Source: Allobosea sp.
Lineage (GTDB): Bacteria > Pseudomonadota > Alphaproteobacteria > Rhizobiales > Beijerinckiaceae
Length of the DNA: 64,000 bases
Assembly (NCBI GenBank): GCA_024231975.1
Contig: JAAEQB010000034.1
Coordinates: forward strand, 146,533 to 210,532
Direction of reading: 5' to 3'
Part shown: in pieces, positions 9,026 to 18,087 of the stretch
How the letters are laid out: each line of letters begins with the position of its first letter
How positions within the stretch are numbered: the stretch's first letter is position 1
Notes under the pieces: model-generated
What the model saw: the letters and a program-made list of their open reading frames with translations, nothing else
The model's database searches: none
What the model was told of the DNA's origin: nothing
Translations under genes and position numbers: made by a program

Positions 9026-9842
9026 GATCCTCAGGCGCATGCTGCGCTCGCCGCAAGGCGCGCTCGGCCTCGTCATCGTCGGCCTCATCCTGCTCGTCGT
9101 GATCGTCGGGCCGTGGCTCGCTCCCAACGATCCCGAGAAGATGGCGCCGCTGATGCGCTACAAGCCGCCGAGCGCGCAGTTCTGGCTCGGCACCGACCAG
9201 TATGGCCGCGACATCCTGAGCCGCTTGCTGCACGGCGCCCGCGCCACCGTCCTGCTTGCAGTGCTGGCGACGGCGCTCGGCACGCTTGTCGGGGCGGTCG
9301 TCGGCACCGTCTCGGCCTTCCTCGGCGGGCGCAGCGACGAGGCGATCATGCGCACCGTCGACGCGATCATGTCGATCCCGAGCCTGCTGCTGGCGCTGCT
9401 GATCGTGAACCTGCTCGGCAAGAGCAGCGTCAACGCGCTCTTCGCCATCGCGCTCGCCTTCGCACCGGGCATGGCGCGCGTTACCCGCTCGGTCGCGCTC
9501 TCCGTGCGCAAGCAGGACTATGTCAACGCGGCCATCGCGCGTGGCGAGAGCGCCGCCTTCATCGTCGGGCGCGAGATGCTGCCGAACGTGGTGGCGCCGA
9601 TCATCGTCGAGATGACGATCCGCGTCGCCTTCGCGGTGATGCTGTTCGCGACGCTGTCCTTCCTCGGTCTCGGCGCGCAGCCGCCTGCGTCCGAATGGGG
9701 GCTGATGGTCTCTGAAGCCCGCCGCTTCATGCATCTCAGCCCCTGGATGATCCTGTGGCCGAGCCTTGCCGTCGCGCTGGTCGCCATCGGCTTCAACCTG
9801 CTCGGCGACGGCCTGCGCGACGTGCTGAACCCGAGGAGCTGA
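9018..9842 (+). CDS. Peptide ABC transporter permease, DppC type
   Basis: The 274-residue permease starts at MIEILRRMLRSPQG, preceded by CGGAGG, and overlaps the previous gene by 8 bases, suggesting translational coupling. It has the DppC N-terminal signature (FWLGTDQYGRDILSRLLHGAR) and an EAA loop (YVNAAIARGESAAFIVGREMLPN). A longer in-frame extension from 8976 lies inside the DppB gene and is unlikely to be used. Confidence 0.92.
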   Translation: MIEILRRMLRSPQGALGLVIVGLILLVVIVGPWLAPNDPEKMAPLMRYKPPSAQFWLGTDQYGRDILSRLLHGARATVLLAVLATALGTLVGAVVGTVSAFLGGRSDEAIMRTVDAIMSIPSLLLALLIVNLLGKSSVNALFAIALAFAPGMARVTRSVALSVRKQDYVNAAIARGESAAFIVGREMLPNVVAPIIVEMTIRVAFAVMLFATLSFLGLGAQPPASEWGLMVSEARRFMHLSPWMILWPSLAVALVAIGFNLLGDGLRDVLNPRS

Positions 9843-9846
9843 GGCG

Positions 9847-11469
9847 ATGGGCGAACCAATCCTCGACATCGCCGGCTACAGCCTCGACTATGCGACGCCG
9901 ACCGGCTTCACCCGTGCGCTCGACGACGTCACGCTCGCGATCGCCAAGGGCGAGGTGCTCGGCCTCGTCGGCGAATCCGGCTCCGGCAAGACCTCGCTCG
10001 CCTGGGCGATCATGCGTCATCTGCCGCAGAGCGCACGCGAGGCCGGCAGCATCCGCCTGACCGGGCAGGACCTGCTGAAGGCCTCTGAAGCCGAGATCGA
10101 GGCGATCCGCGGCCGGCGCATCGGCATGGTCTTCCAGGACCCGAGCACCTCGCTCAACCCGACGCTGCCGCTCGGCGAGCAGCTCGCCGAGGTGCTGGTG
10201 CGCCATCGCGGCCTGACGCGCCGGCAGGCCTGGGCGGAGGGCGAGGAGCGCCTCGCCCATGTCGGCTTAAAGGTGCCCGGCCAGATGATGCGGCGCTATC
10301 CGCACGAGGCCTCCGGCGGCGAGAAGCAGCGCGTCGTCATCGCCACCGCCTTCGCCTGCCAGCCCGAATGCATCATCTTCGACGAGCCGACGACGGCGCT
10401 CGACGTCATCACTGCCCGCCAGATCCTCGACCTGTTCAAGGCCTTGCAGGAAGAGACCGGCGTCGCCTCGCTCTACATCTCGCATGACCTCGCGCTGGTC
10501 TCGCAGATCGCCAGCAAGGTCGCGGTGATCCATCGCGGCAAGATCGTCGAGCAGGGCGGAGTGGCCGAGGTCTTCGCCCGGCCGCAGGACGCCTATACGC
10601 AAAGGCTGCTCGCCGCCGTGCCGCGGCCGGATCATCGCCTGGTCGAGGCGGCTCCCGAGACGGCGGGCAAGCCGCTGGTCGAGGTCGAGAAGGTCAGCGT
10701 GCTCTACGGCCGCAAGCCCTTTCTCGGGCGCCTGCTCGGTCGGGCGAACACGCAGTTCACCGGCAATCGCGAGGTCAGCCTGTCGGTGAAGCCAGGCGAG
10801 ATCCTCGGCATCGTCGGCGAATCCGGTTCGGGCAAGTCGACGCTCGCCAAGGCGATGACGGGGCTGAACCGCTTCGAGGGCGAAATCCGCTTTGCCGGCC
10901 GCAGGATCACCGGCCTTTCCGATATGGACCGGGCCTATCGCCGCGACGTCCAGATCATCTTCCAGCACCCGGATTCCTCGCTCAATCCGCGCCAGCGCAT
11001 CCGCGAGATCCTGTCGCGCCCGCTCGCGCTCTATGGCGAGCCCGGCGCGCGCAAGGATGCCGCGGCGATCGGCTCGCTGCTGGAGCAGGTGCGCCTGCCG
11101 GCATCCTATGCCGAGCGCTATCCGCACCAGCTCTCCGGTGGCGAGAAGCAGCGCGTCGCCATCGCCCGCGCCTTCGCCTCCAGGCCAAAGCTGGTGATCT
11201 GCGACGAGATCACCTCGGCGCTCGACGTCTCCGTGCAGGCCTCGGTGATCGAGCTTCTGGTCGACCTGCAGAAGCGCTTCGGCACGGCCTATCTCTTCAT
11301 CACCCACGACCTCAACTTGGTCCGCCAGATCGCCCACCGCATCGCGGTGATGTATCGCGGCGACCTCGTCGATCTTGTCGATGTCGCCGCGCTCTCGGGC
11401 GCCGACCTCCACCCCTACACCCGCTCCCTGCTCGCCGCCGTGCCCGCCCCGGCCACGGCCGCCGCCTGA
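9847..11469 (+). CDS. Fused double ATPase of the peptide ABC transporter (DppD-DppF type)
   Basis: The 540-residue protein has two complete nucleotide-binding domains. The first has Walker A GESGSGKTS, signature SGGEKQRVVIA and Walker B IIFDEPTTALD. The second has Walker A GESGSGKST, signature SGGEKQRVAIA and Walker B VICDEITSALD. Many systems use two separate ATPases; here they are one polypeptide. Glu-Ile in place of Glu-Pro after the second Walker B Asp is a mild variation. It starts 5 bases after the permease stop. Confidence 0.92.
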   Translation: MGEPILDIAGYSLDYATPTGFTRALDDVTLAIAKGEVLGLVGESGSGKTSLAWAIMRHLPQSAREAGSIRLTGQDLLKASEAEIEAIRGRRIGMVFQDPSTSLNPTLPLGEQLAEVLVRHRGLTRRQAWAEGEERLAHVGLKVPGQMMRRYPHEASGGEKQRVVIATAFACQPECIIFDEPTTALDVITARQILDLFKALQEETGVASLYISHDLALVSQIASKVAVIHRGKIVEQGGVAEVFARPQDAYTQRLLAAVPRPDHRLVEAAPETAGKPLVEVEKVSVLYGRKPFLGRLLGRANTQFTGNREVSLSVKPGEILGIVGESGSGKSTLAKAMTGLNRFEGEIRFAGRRITGLSDMDRAYRRDVQIIFQHPDSSLNPRQRIREILSRPLALYGEPGARKDAAAIGSLLEQVRLPASYAERYPHQLSGGEKQRVAIARAFASRPKLVICDEITSALDVSVQASVIELLVDLQKRFGTAYLFITHDLNLVRQIAHRIAVMYRGDLVDLVDVAALSGADLHPYTRSLLAAVPAPATAAA

Positions 11470-11485
11470 CCTTGCGAGGCTAACG

Positions 11486-12706
11486 ATGAATCCGCGCGAC
11501 CTGATCCATTCACTCGACGAGAAGGCTTGCCTCGCGCTGCTCTCCGACTGGGTGAAGCACAAGAGCTACAGCGAGACCGAAGGCGAGAAGGCGCTCGTCC
11601 ACCATGTCGTCGGGCAGATGCAGGCGATGGGCATCGAGGCGGAGGCGCAAGCTTTCGACGAGGGACGCCGCGCCAATGCGATCGGCCGCTGGAAGGGCAC
11701 GGGTGGCGGCAAGAGCCTGCTCTTCAACGGCCATCTCGACACCAACCCGGCGACCGAGGGCTGGACGGTGGATCCCTGGGGCGGGGTGGTCGACGACGAG
11801 TTCATCTACGGCATCGGCGTCTCCAACATGAAGGCGGGCGATGCGGCCTATTACTGCGCGGTCAAGACGCTGATCGACGCCGGCGTGAAGCTGAAGGGCG
11901 ACGTGATCCTGACCTTCGTCGTCGGCGAATTGCAGGGCGGCGTCGGCACGGTCGCGGCGATCCGCAGCGGCATCCGCGCCGACTATTTCGTCAACAGCGA
12001 GCCGACCGACGTGCAGGCCGTGACCATGCACGCCTGCGCCTTCTCCTTCGTCATCGAGCTCACCGGCAACACCCGCCACCTCTCCAAGCGCGAGCAGGCG
12101 GTCGATGCGATCATGGCCGCCTGCGACCTGATCCCGAAGCTGAACGCCATGACCTTCTCGGGCGCACCGTCGCCCGAGCATGAATCGATCAACCGCGTCC
12201 ATGTCGGCGTCGTCCATGGCGCGCTCGGCAAGGAGCTGCACGAATGGCGCGCTCCGCAGGTCTCGGACTATTGCAAGCTCAAGGGCTCCGGCCGCTATGC
12301 GCCCGGCCAGACGGAAGCAGGCGCGCTCGCCGACATGCAGCGCGAGCTCGCCGCGCTGGAGCAGCGCTTCCCCGGCCTCAAGACCGCGATCCGCGTCGAG
12401 AAGAAGGAAGGCCACCAGTCGATGCCGGCCTTCGAGGTCGCCAAGGACGCCCGCATCGTGAAGACCGTCAACGCCGCCTATGAGGCGGTGCGTGGCGAGA
12501 AGCAGCCGACCGGCGCGATCAAGCCGCCCGGTTTCTTCGGCACCGATGCCGGCCATCTCTATGCCGAAGCCGGCATGGAAGGCATCGTCTGCGGCCCCGG
12601 CGGGCGCTACAACACCATGCCCGACGAGCGCGTCGAGATCCGCGACTTCCTCGATATGGTCCGCATCTACATGCTGACCATCCTCGATATCTGCGAAGTG
12701 GCGTGA
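11486..12706 (+). CDS. Second M20-family peptidase / deacylase
   Basis: The 406-residue protein starts at MNPRDLIHSLDEK after a GCGAGG site. It shows the M20 motifs LLFNGHLDTNP (His, Asp) and GIGVSNMKAG (bridging ligand region, with Asn where Asp is usual). The usual Glu-Glu stretch reads VVGELQGGVG, with one Glu only. It is thus less canonical than the first M20 gene of the operon and may differ in metal content or specificity. Its stop overlaps the GTG of the next gene (GTGA). Confidence 0.82.
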   Translation: MNPRDLIHSLDEKACLALLSDWVKHKSYSETEGEKALVHHVVGQMQAMGIEAEAQAFDEGRRANAIGRWKGTGGGKSLLFNGHLDTNPATEGWTVDPWGGVVDDEFIYGIGVSNMKAGDAAYYCAVKTLIDAGVKLKGDVILTFVVGELQGGVGTVAAIRSGIRADYFVNSEPTDVQAVTMHACAFSFVIELTGNTRHLSKREQAVDAIMAACDLIPKLNAMTFSGAPSPEHESINRVHVGVVHGALGKELHEWRAPQVSDYCKLKGSGRYAPGQTEAGALADMQRELAALEQRFPGLKTAIRVEKKEGHQSMPAFEVAKDARIVKTVNAAYEAVRGEKQPTGAIKPPGFFGTDAGHLYAEAGMEGIVCGPGGRYNTMPDERVEIRDFLDMVRIYMLTILDICEVA

Positions 12707-13839
12707 GCCCGCTCTTCCCGCGCGAGGAATTCGCCGGCCGGGCCGCCAAGGCCCGCGCCGCGATGGCGGAAGCAGGCGCCGAGCTGCTGCTGGTCGACCA
12801 TGCCGAATTCCTGGCATGGCTGACCGGCTACACCGTCTCGGAGACGATGTATCGCGCCGCCTTCCTGCCAAGGGAGGGCGAGCCCTGGTTCGTGCTCCGC
12901 GAACTCGATGCCGGCCCATGCCGCGATGCCTGCTGGTTTTCCGACATCGTCGGCTTTGCCGATACAGCCGAGCCGCATGAGGTGATGGCGCGGGAGATCC
13001 GCCGACGCGGCTTCGCAGGCGCTGCGATCGGCGCCGATCACGCCTCCTATGGCTTCACAGCCGCGACCCGCGAGCGCTTTGCCGCTCTGCTGCCGCAGGC
13101 GCGCTTCGTCGACTTGCCGCGCGCAAGCGATCTCTTGCGGGCGGTGAAGTCGCCGGCGGAGATTGTCCTGATCGCGCAGGCGGCTGCGGTTGCAGACAAG
13201 GCGATGACCGCGATTGCTGCCCAGGCGCAGGCAGGCCTGTCGCCACGCGCTGCCGCTGCGATCGCCGCCGCCTGCTTCCTGGAGAACGGGGCCGACACCG
13301 GCGAAACCGGTCCGATCCTGCCGGGCGTCGGCGACCATGAATTCCTGCACGGCGTCATGACCGGCCAGCCGCTCGCGGACGGCGATATCCTGCATGTCGA
13401 GCTGATCCCCAAGGTCCGCAATCACGGCGCCCGGCTGATGCGGCCGGTGCTGATCGGCGAGGATCGGCGTGGCCTCGCGCCACTGGCCGAACGCCTCGTC
13501 GCCTTGCAGGACCGCCAACTCGTCGCGATGCGCCCAGGTGCCCTGGCCTGCGAGGTCGACGCCGTCCTGCGCGAAGCCGTACTCGCCGAGGGCCTGCGCC
13601 CGGTCTACGACAACGTCACCGGCTACACGCTCGGCCTCTATGGCCGCACACCGCGCACCAGCGATTTCTCACGCGTCTTCCTGCCGAACGCCCGCTGGCG
13701 GCTGGAGCAGGGCATGGTCTTCCACATGTATGTCTCGGCCGGCGGCCTCGGTTTCAGCGAGACCATTGTTGTCGAGGCCGAAGGCTGCCGACGGCTGACC
13801 GCGACACCGCGCCGGCTGCTCACCAACCGCATGGACTGA
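12703..13839 (+). CDS. M24-fold (Xaa-Pro peptidase/creatinase-like) protein lacking most metal ligands
   Basis: The 378-residue protein has an N-terminal creatinase-like domain (about residues 1-130) and a C-terminal pita-bread domain. In metal-dependent M24 peptidases the ligands are Asp, Asp, His, Glu, Glu. Here the first Asp region reads GDILHVELIPKVRNHGARLMR (no Asp pair), the His region reads NVTGYTLGLYG, the first Glu region reads EQGMVFHMYVSAGG, and only FSETIVVE keeps its Glu. A metal-free, creatinase-like activity or a binding role is more likely than proline peptidase activity. It is the last gene of the peptide operon, with a GTG start overlapping the previous stop. Confidence 0.78.
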   Translation: MSPLFPREEFAGRAAKARAAMAEAGAELLLVDHAEFLAWLTGYTVSETMYRAAFLPREGEPWFVLRELDAGPCRDACWFSDIVGFADTAEPHEVMAREIRRRGFAGAAIGADHASYGFTAATRERFAALLPQARFVDLPRASDLLRAVKSPAEIVLIAQAAAVADKAMTAIAAQAQAGLSPRAAAAIAAACFLENGADTGETGPILPGVGDHEFLHGVMTGQPLADGDILHVELIPKVRNHGARLMRPVLIGEDRRGLAPLAERLVALQDRQLVAMRPGALACEVDAVLREAVLAEGLRPVYDNVTGYTLGLYGRTPRTSDFSRVFLPNARWRLEQGMVFHMYVSAGGLGFSETIVVEAEGCRRLTATPRRLLTNRMD

Positions 13840-13889
13840 GGGAGAGGGAGGGGCCAGCCCTCCGCCGGTCGGCCTTCTTGGCTCAATCG

Positions 13890-13925
13890 AATTAGCATTG
13901 ACTAATGAATTAGTGATTGCTAATT
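13890..13925. promoter_or_regulatory. 36-bp palindrome upstream of the ArsR-type gene
   Basis: The arms AATTAGCA and TGCTAATT enclose an inner pair ACTAAT/ATTAGT, giving a palindrome with only three mismatched symmetric pairs. It is AT-rich in a GC-rich region and ends 8 bases before the ArsR ATG. It could be an operator for a winged-helix dimer, probably autoregulatory. Confidence 0.65.
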
Positions 13926-13933
13926 GATGTCCC

Positions 13934-14263
13934 ATGCTTGAGATCGCTTCCGTCTCCACCGTCATGCGCGCGCTCGCCGATCCGACAAGGCGTGCCGTGT
14001 TCGAACGGATTTCCGCCTGCGACGAGATCACCGTCGCGGAGCTCACCCGAGGCAGCGGTGTGACGCAGGGCGCCATCTCCCAGCATCTCAAATCGCTGAA
14101 GCAGGCCGGCCTCGTCGCCGAGCGGCCGGAGGGCCGCAACGTCTTCTACCGCGCCGAGCCGGAAGGCCTGGCGCCGCTCGTCGACTGGATCGGCCATTAC
14201 GGCGTGTTCTGGCGCGAGCGCTTCAGCAAGCTCCGCACCCTTCTCAAGGAGATCGACCCATGA
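13934..14263 (+). CDS. ArsR/SmtB-family winged-helix regulator
   Basis: The 109-residue protein is a compact winged helix (ALADPTRRAVFERI, then TVAELTRGSGVTQGAISQHLKSLKQAGLV) with no metal-binding Cys or His cluster. It belongs to the group found with SRPBCC (AHSA1) proteins, and its stop overlaps the ATG of such a gene (ATGA). The 36-bp palindrome just upstream is its likely binding site. Confidence 0.9.
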   Translation: MLEIASVSTVMRALADPTRRAVFERISACDEITVAELTRGSGVTQGAISQHLKSLKQAGLVAERPEGRNVFYRAEPEGLAPLVDWIGHYGVFWRERFSKLRTLLKEIDP

Positions 14264-14724
14264 CCGCTCTCGACCTGCAGCCCGTCACGCAGGACATCGT
14301 CGTCGACGAAATCCTTCCGCATGCTCCGGAGATGATCTGGAAGGCGCTGACCTCGAGCAAGCTGATCGCCCGCTGGATCATGGAGCCTTCGGGCTTCGCG
14401 CCGGTCGAGGGCACGCGCTTCACCTTCAAGACGACGCCGGCCGGCGCCTGGGACGGCACGATCCGCTGCCAGGTGCTGGAGGTGATCCCGAACGAATGCC
14501 TGGCCTATTCCTGGAAGGGCGGCGACGACGGCAATGCCGGCTACGGTTCCCGCCTCGACACGGTCGTCACCTGGACGCTGTCCAAAGCGGCGAACGGCAC
14601 CCGCGTGCGTCTCGTCCATTCCGGCTTCGAGCTGCCGCGCAACGAGTCCGCGTTCACCAATATGGGCCGTGGCTGGAAGACCATCCTGCCGCGCCTCGGT
14701 GATGTCGCCGGCGAGCCAGCCTGA
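14260..14724 (+). CDS. SRPBCC-domain protein (AHSA1/activator-of-Hsp90-like fold)
   Basis: The 154-residue protein fits the START/AHSA1 fold: IVVDEILPHAPEMIWKALTS at the N-terminus, then WKGG, VVTWTLSKAANGTRVRLVHSGF and a C-terminal helix WKTILPRLGD. These small proteins bind hydrophobic ligands; the ligand is unknown. It is translationally coupled to the ArsR gene, a common two-gene unit. Confidence 0.88.
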   Translation: MTALDLQPVTQDIVVDEILPHAPEMIWKALTSSKLIARWIMEPSGFAPVEGTRFTFKTTPAGAWDGTIRCQVLEVIPNECLAYSWKGGDDGNAGYGSRLDTVVTWTLSKAANGTRVRLVHSGFELPRNESAFTNMGRGWKTILPRLGDVAGEPA

Positions 14725-14763
14725 CGTCGCGGGACTGCCGCCTATTCCTGGTCTGTCGAGGAC

Positions 14764-15183
14764 ATGATGATGAGCCATGCCTATACCGGCGGCTGCGCCT
14801 GCCGCGCGATCCGCTATGAGATCAAGGCCGAGCCGGTCGAGAGCAATGACTGCCAATGCCGCCAGTGCCAGCACCAGAGCGGCACCGGCCACAGCTCCTA
14901 TCTCAGCTTCGTCGGCGCGCCGGTCACGGTCGAGGGCAAGGCAAACACCTGGGACGTCGTCGGCGAGGGCGGCACGGTCAAGCGCTGCGCCTTCTGCCCG
15001 ACTTGCGGCTCACCGGTCTATATGAGCTTCCCGGATATCCCCGACCTGTTCATCATCCGCGCCGGCAGCCTCGACGAGCCCGGCCGCTACAAGCCGGAGA
15101 TGGTGTTCTGGCATTCGGTCGCCCAGCCCTGGGACCATGTGCCCCCGGACGCCCGGAAGTACGAGAAGCTGCCACCGCGTTGA
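14764..15183 (+). CDS. GFA-family zinc protein (glutathione-dependent formaldehyde-activating/CENP-V-like)
   Basis: The 139-residue protein carries the GFA cysteine pattern: GGCACRAIRYE near the start, CQCRQCQHQSG, then CAFCPTCGSPVY. These bind zinc in the family fold. The name reflects one studied member; the actual reaction of this one is unknown. Three ATG codons in a row stand at the start, so the first residues are uncertain by up to two. Confidence 0.88.
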   Translation: MMMSHAYTGGCACRAIRYEIKAEPVESNDCQCRQCQHQSGTGHSSYLSFVGAPVTVEGKANTWDVVGEGGTVKRCAFCPTCGSPVYMSFPDIPDLFIIRAGSLDEPGRYKPEMVFWHSVAQPWDHVPPDARKYEKLPPR

Positions 15184-15209
15184 GGTAGGGCGCCACGGCC
15201 TGTCAAATC

Positions 15210-16379
15210 TCAATAGGGCAGGCCGACATAGTTCTCCGCGACGCTGGTGAGCGCCGCCTGCGAACTCGCCAGATAGTCGAACTCGGCGCGGCGGATGCGC
15301 TGGTCGAAGGCGCTCGCCTCCGGGAAGAGGTGGAGCAGATTGGTCATCGACCAGGAGAAGCGCACCGCCTTCCAGACCCGGGCCAGCGCCCGGTCGGAAT
15401 AGGCGTCGAGCCCGGCATTCGAGCGCTCGGCATAGTGCTCGCGCAGCGCCTCGAACAGGTAGTGCACGTCGCTGGCGGCGAGGTTCAGCCCCTTGGCGCC
15501 GGTCGGCGGCACGATGTGGCCGGCGTCGCCGGCAAGAAACAGCCGGCCGAAGCGCAGCGGCTCGGCGACGAAGCTGCGCAGCGGCGCGATGCTCTTCTCC
15601 AACGAAGGCCCCGGCGTCACCGCCGCTGCGACCTCCTCCGGCACGCGCCGACGCAACTCGTCGAAGAAGCGCTCGTCCGACCAGACCGCGACGGTCTCGT
15701 CGAGCGGCACCTGGACATAGTAGCGGCTGCGGGTCTGCGAGCGCATCGAGCAGAGGGCGAAGCCGAAGGGCGAGCTGGCATAGACCAGCTCATGCGCCGC
15801 CGGCGGCTGGTCGACCAGCAGGCCGAGCCAGCCGAAGGGGTAGACGCGCTCGAAGGTCTCGATCGCCCCTGTCGGCACCGAGGCGCGGCAGATGCCGTGA
15901 AAGCCGTCGCAGCCAGCGATGAAGTCGCAGGCGATCTCGCGCCGCTTACCCTCGAAGGTGAAGCTGACACGCGGCGAAGTGCCGTCGAAATCGTGAAGTT
16001 GCACGTCCTCGGCTTCGTAGAAGCTCGTCGCGCCAGCCGCCTGCCTTGCTTCCATCAGGTCCTGCGTCACCTCGGTCTGGCCGTAGACCGTGACCTGCTG
16101 GCCGGTCAGGCCCTTGAGATCGACGCGCTGCAGGCGCCCCTCGAAGGCGAGCGAGAAGCCGTCATGCGGCAGGCCCTCTTCGGCGAGGCGGACCCCGACG
16201 CCGGCTTCGTGCAGCAGATCGACCGTGCCCTGTTCGAGCACGCCGGCCCTGATGCGCGAGAGCACGTAGTCGGGGCTCTTGCGCTCGAGGATGATGTTGT
16301 CGACACCCTGGCGGCTCAGCAGCTGCCCAAGCAGCAGGCCCGACGGCCCGGCTCCGACGATCACGACCTGAGTGCGCAT
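15210..16379 (-). CDS. pobA: 4-hydroxybenzoate 3-monooxygenase
   Basis: The 389-residue flavoprotein has an N-terminal FAD dinucleotide-binding motif (VVIVGAGPSGLLLGQLL), the RIRAGVLEQGTVDLL stretch typical of p-hydroxybenzoate hydroxylase, and the second FAD motif FLAGDAGHIVPPTGAKGLNLA. Its length equals the family norm. It converts 4-hydroxybenzoate to protocatechuate with NADPH and oxygen in the cytosol. It is divergent from an AraC-type gene, the usual pobR arrangement. No protocatechuate ring-cleavage genes are in the window. Confidence 0.95.
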   Translation of the reverse strand: MRTQVVIVGAGPSGLLLGQLLSRQGVDNIILERKSPDYVLSRIRAGVLEQGTVDLLHEAGVGVRLAEEGLPHDGFSLAFEGRLQRVDLKGLTGQQVTVYGQTEVTQDLMEARQAAGATSFYEAEDVQLHDFDGTSPRVSFTFEGKRREIACDFIAGCDGFHGICRASVPTGAIETFERVYPFGWLGLLVDQPPAAHELVYASSPFGFALCSMRSQTRSRYYVQVPLDETVAVWSDERFFDELRRRVPEEVAAAVTPGPSLEKSIAPLRSFVAEPLRFGRLFLAGDAGHIVPPTGAKGLNLAASDVHYLFEALREHYAERSNAGLDAYSDRALARVWKAVRFSWSMTNLLHLFPEASAFDQRIRRAEFDYLASSQAALTSVAENYVGLPY

Positions 16380-16417
16380 GGCGTCCTCCGTAGATCAGGG
16401 ACTGCAGAGCCCTGTAC

Positions 16418-16429
16418 TTTCAAATGAAA
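16418..16429. promoter_or_regulatory. Short inverted repeat in the pobA-pobR intergenic region
   Basis: TTTCA-AA-TGAAA lies in the 124-bp divergent promoter region between pobA and pobR, 39 bases upstream of the pobA start. AraC-type activators often bind direct rather than inverted repeats, so its role is uncertain. Confidence 0.3.
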
Positions 16430-16503
16430 ATGCCATTGCGAGCGCTTGACCGGAATGGAGCTTTCACCCAACCTCTTGGACAAAACGAATATCGGATTGT
16501 GCG

Positions 16504-17379
16504 ATGACGCTCGCCTCGGTGCCCGCCTACTGGCTCTATGACGAGCCACGCGAGCAGCGTTTTCCCGATCCGCTGCATATCGAGCGGATCAGCGCCCGCA
16601 GCGCTCCGCGCGACTGGCGGATCGAGCCGCACCGCCACCAGGACATGGCGCAGTTCTTCCTGATCGCCTCGGGCGGCGGGCTGGTCCGGGTCGACGGCGC
16701 GGACCATCGGCTCATCCCCGGCACGGTCCTGCTGCTGCCGCCGCTGGCGATCCACGAATTCCGCTTCGAGCCGGACACCGAGGGCTTCGTCGCCAGCGTC
16801 GCGACCTCGACCCTGACGCCGCTGGTCGAGGCCGAGCCGGCGCTCGGCACCGTGCTGGGCGAAGCCTTCGTCGGCAGGCGAGGACCGGGCGATGCCGGCA
16901 TCGCCGAGCTGGCCATGACGATGGAGGCGGCGCTCGCGGAGTTCGGCCGCAATCGCGGCAGCCGCGAACTGGCGCTCGCTGCCCACGCGCGCCTGATCGC
17001 GATCTGGTTCACCCGCGCAGCGCGCTCGCATGCGGTGGCCGCCAGCGGCGCACACGATACGCGCGCCGTGCTGGTCCGGCGCTTCATCGAGCGGGTCGAG
17101 AGTCATTTCCACACGCATGAGCCACTCGACGCCTATGCGCGCGATCTAGGCGTCACCGGCCCGCATCTCACGCGCGTCTGTCGCGAGTTGCTCGGCCATT
17201 CGGCGATGCGGGTGATCCAGGGCCGGCTGATGATCGAGGCGCGGCGTGACCTCGTCTACACTCGCTCGCCGATCTCCCAGATCGCCTTCCGGCTCGGCTT
17301 CTCCGACCCGGCCTACTTCTCCCGCTTCTTCGCCGCGCGGGCGGGTATGTCGCCCTCGGAGTATCGGGCGGCGGGGTGA
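16504..17379 (+). CDS. pobR: AraC-family activator of 4-hydroxybenzoate use
   Basis: The 291-residue regulator has an N-terminal cupin effector domain (EPHRHQDMAQFFLIASGGG) and two C-terminal helix-turn-helix motifs (LDAYARDLGVTGPHLTRVCRE and PISQIAFRLGFSDPAYFSRFF). AraC-type PobR proteins next to and divergent from pobA are known from rhizobia and relatives, where 4-hydroxybenzoate is the inducer. The symbol rests on that arrangement. Confidence 0.85.
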   Translation: MTLASVPAYWLYDEPREQRFPDPLHIERISARSAPRDWRIEPHRHQDMAQFFLIASGGGLVRVDGADHRLIPGTVLLLPPLAIHEFRFEPDTEGFVASVATSTLTPLVEAEPALGTVLGEAFVGRRGPGDAGIAELAMTMEAALAEFGRNRGSRELALAAHARLIAIWFTRAARSHAVAASGAHDTRAVLVRRFIERVESHFHTHEPLDAYARDLGVTGPHLTRVCRELLGHSAMRVIQGRLMIEARRDLVYTRSPISQIAFRLGFSDPAYFSRFFAARAGMSPSEYRAAG

Positions 17380-17439
17380 GGGGGTTGTACTCGCTGACGC
17401 CGCGCTTGCTAATGTTCTTATTTTGTTCTATTCAGAGGA

Positions 17440-18087
17440 ATGACGAAGCCGTCCTCTAGACAGCTCAATCTGTTCGGCCCAGATGTCGATCTTGGCGCTG
17501 GAAGCGCTCCGCCACGAAGGCGTCCGCCTCGTGATCGCGACGAAAACAGATACTTCTTCGCTTTTCGTCCACCCGTGGATGTCACCCATTCGATCGATAT
17601 CTTTGGGCGTGGCCTGTGTCGGTCGCTCGGATCACGCAGTCGTCTTCTCGGACCGAGCCGGTATCATATCACGCTCTGTGGCATCAAAGGACAGGGAGAG
17701 GCTCCAGCTTGGATCATCGCCGCCTTGAAGGCGATAGGGGGATCGGTCTCGGCGCCCATCTTCGATATCGCCTTCGACCATGCCAGAGGGTACGGGCGGC
17801 CAGGCGAGCCACGAGCCGTCTTCCTCGCCTCGACTCAGAAGATTTCAGTTCTCGATGATTTTTATGGGCGTTTGCGTGATGCAATGCAGGCGAATGGGTT
17901 TCGAACGAATTCCGGATTCAACCCGCATCTGACCATGTTCTACGATGAACACCCGGTCACCAATGCCATAGCCCCACCGGTTTGTTTCACCGTGCGCGAC
18001 CTCGTCCTGATCCGAAGTATCTATGGCGCCAGCCATCACGACCATCTCGCTCGCTGGCCGCTGCGCGATCGCGCCGACGTAGTCTAG
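17440..18087 (+). CDS. 2'-5' RNA ligase / LigT-like phosphoesterase
   Basis: The 215-residue protein has the two His-x-Thr motifs of the 2H superfamily: RYHITLCGI and FNPHLTMFYD. It also has the short N-terminal tag RQLNLFG often seen in alphaproteobacterial members. The family hydrolyses cyclic phosphodiesters or joins RNA ends; the cellular substrate is unclear. Its stop overlaps the stop of the convergent phosphoribosyltransferase gene by four bases, so the two terminate against each other. Confidence 0.85.
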   Translation: MTKPSSRQLNLFGPDVDLGAGSAPPRRRPPRDRDENRYFFAFRPPVDVTHSIDIFGRGLCRSLGSRSRLLGPSRYHITLCGIKGQGEAPAWIIAALKAIGGSVSAPIFDIAFDHARGYGRPGEPRAVFLASTQKISVLDDFYGRLRDAMQANGFRTNSGFNPHLTMFYDEHPVTNAIAPPVCFTVRDLVLIRSIYGASHHDHLARWPLRDRADVV

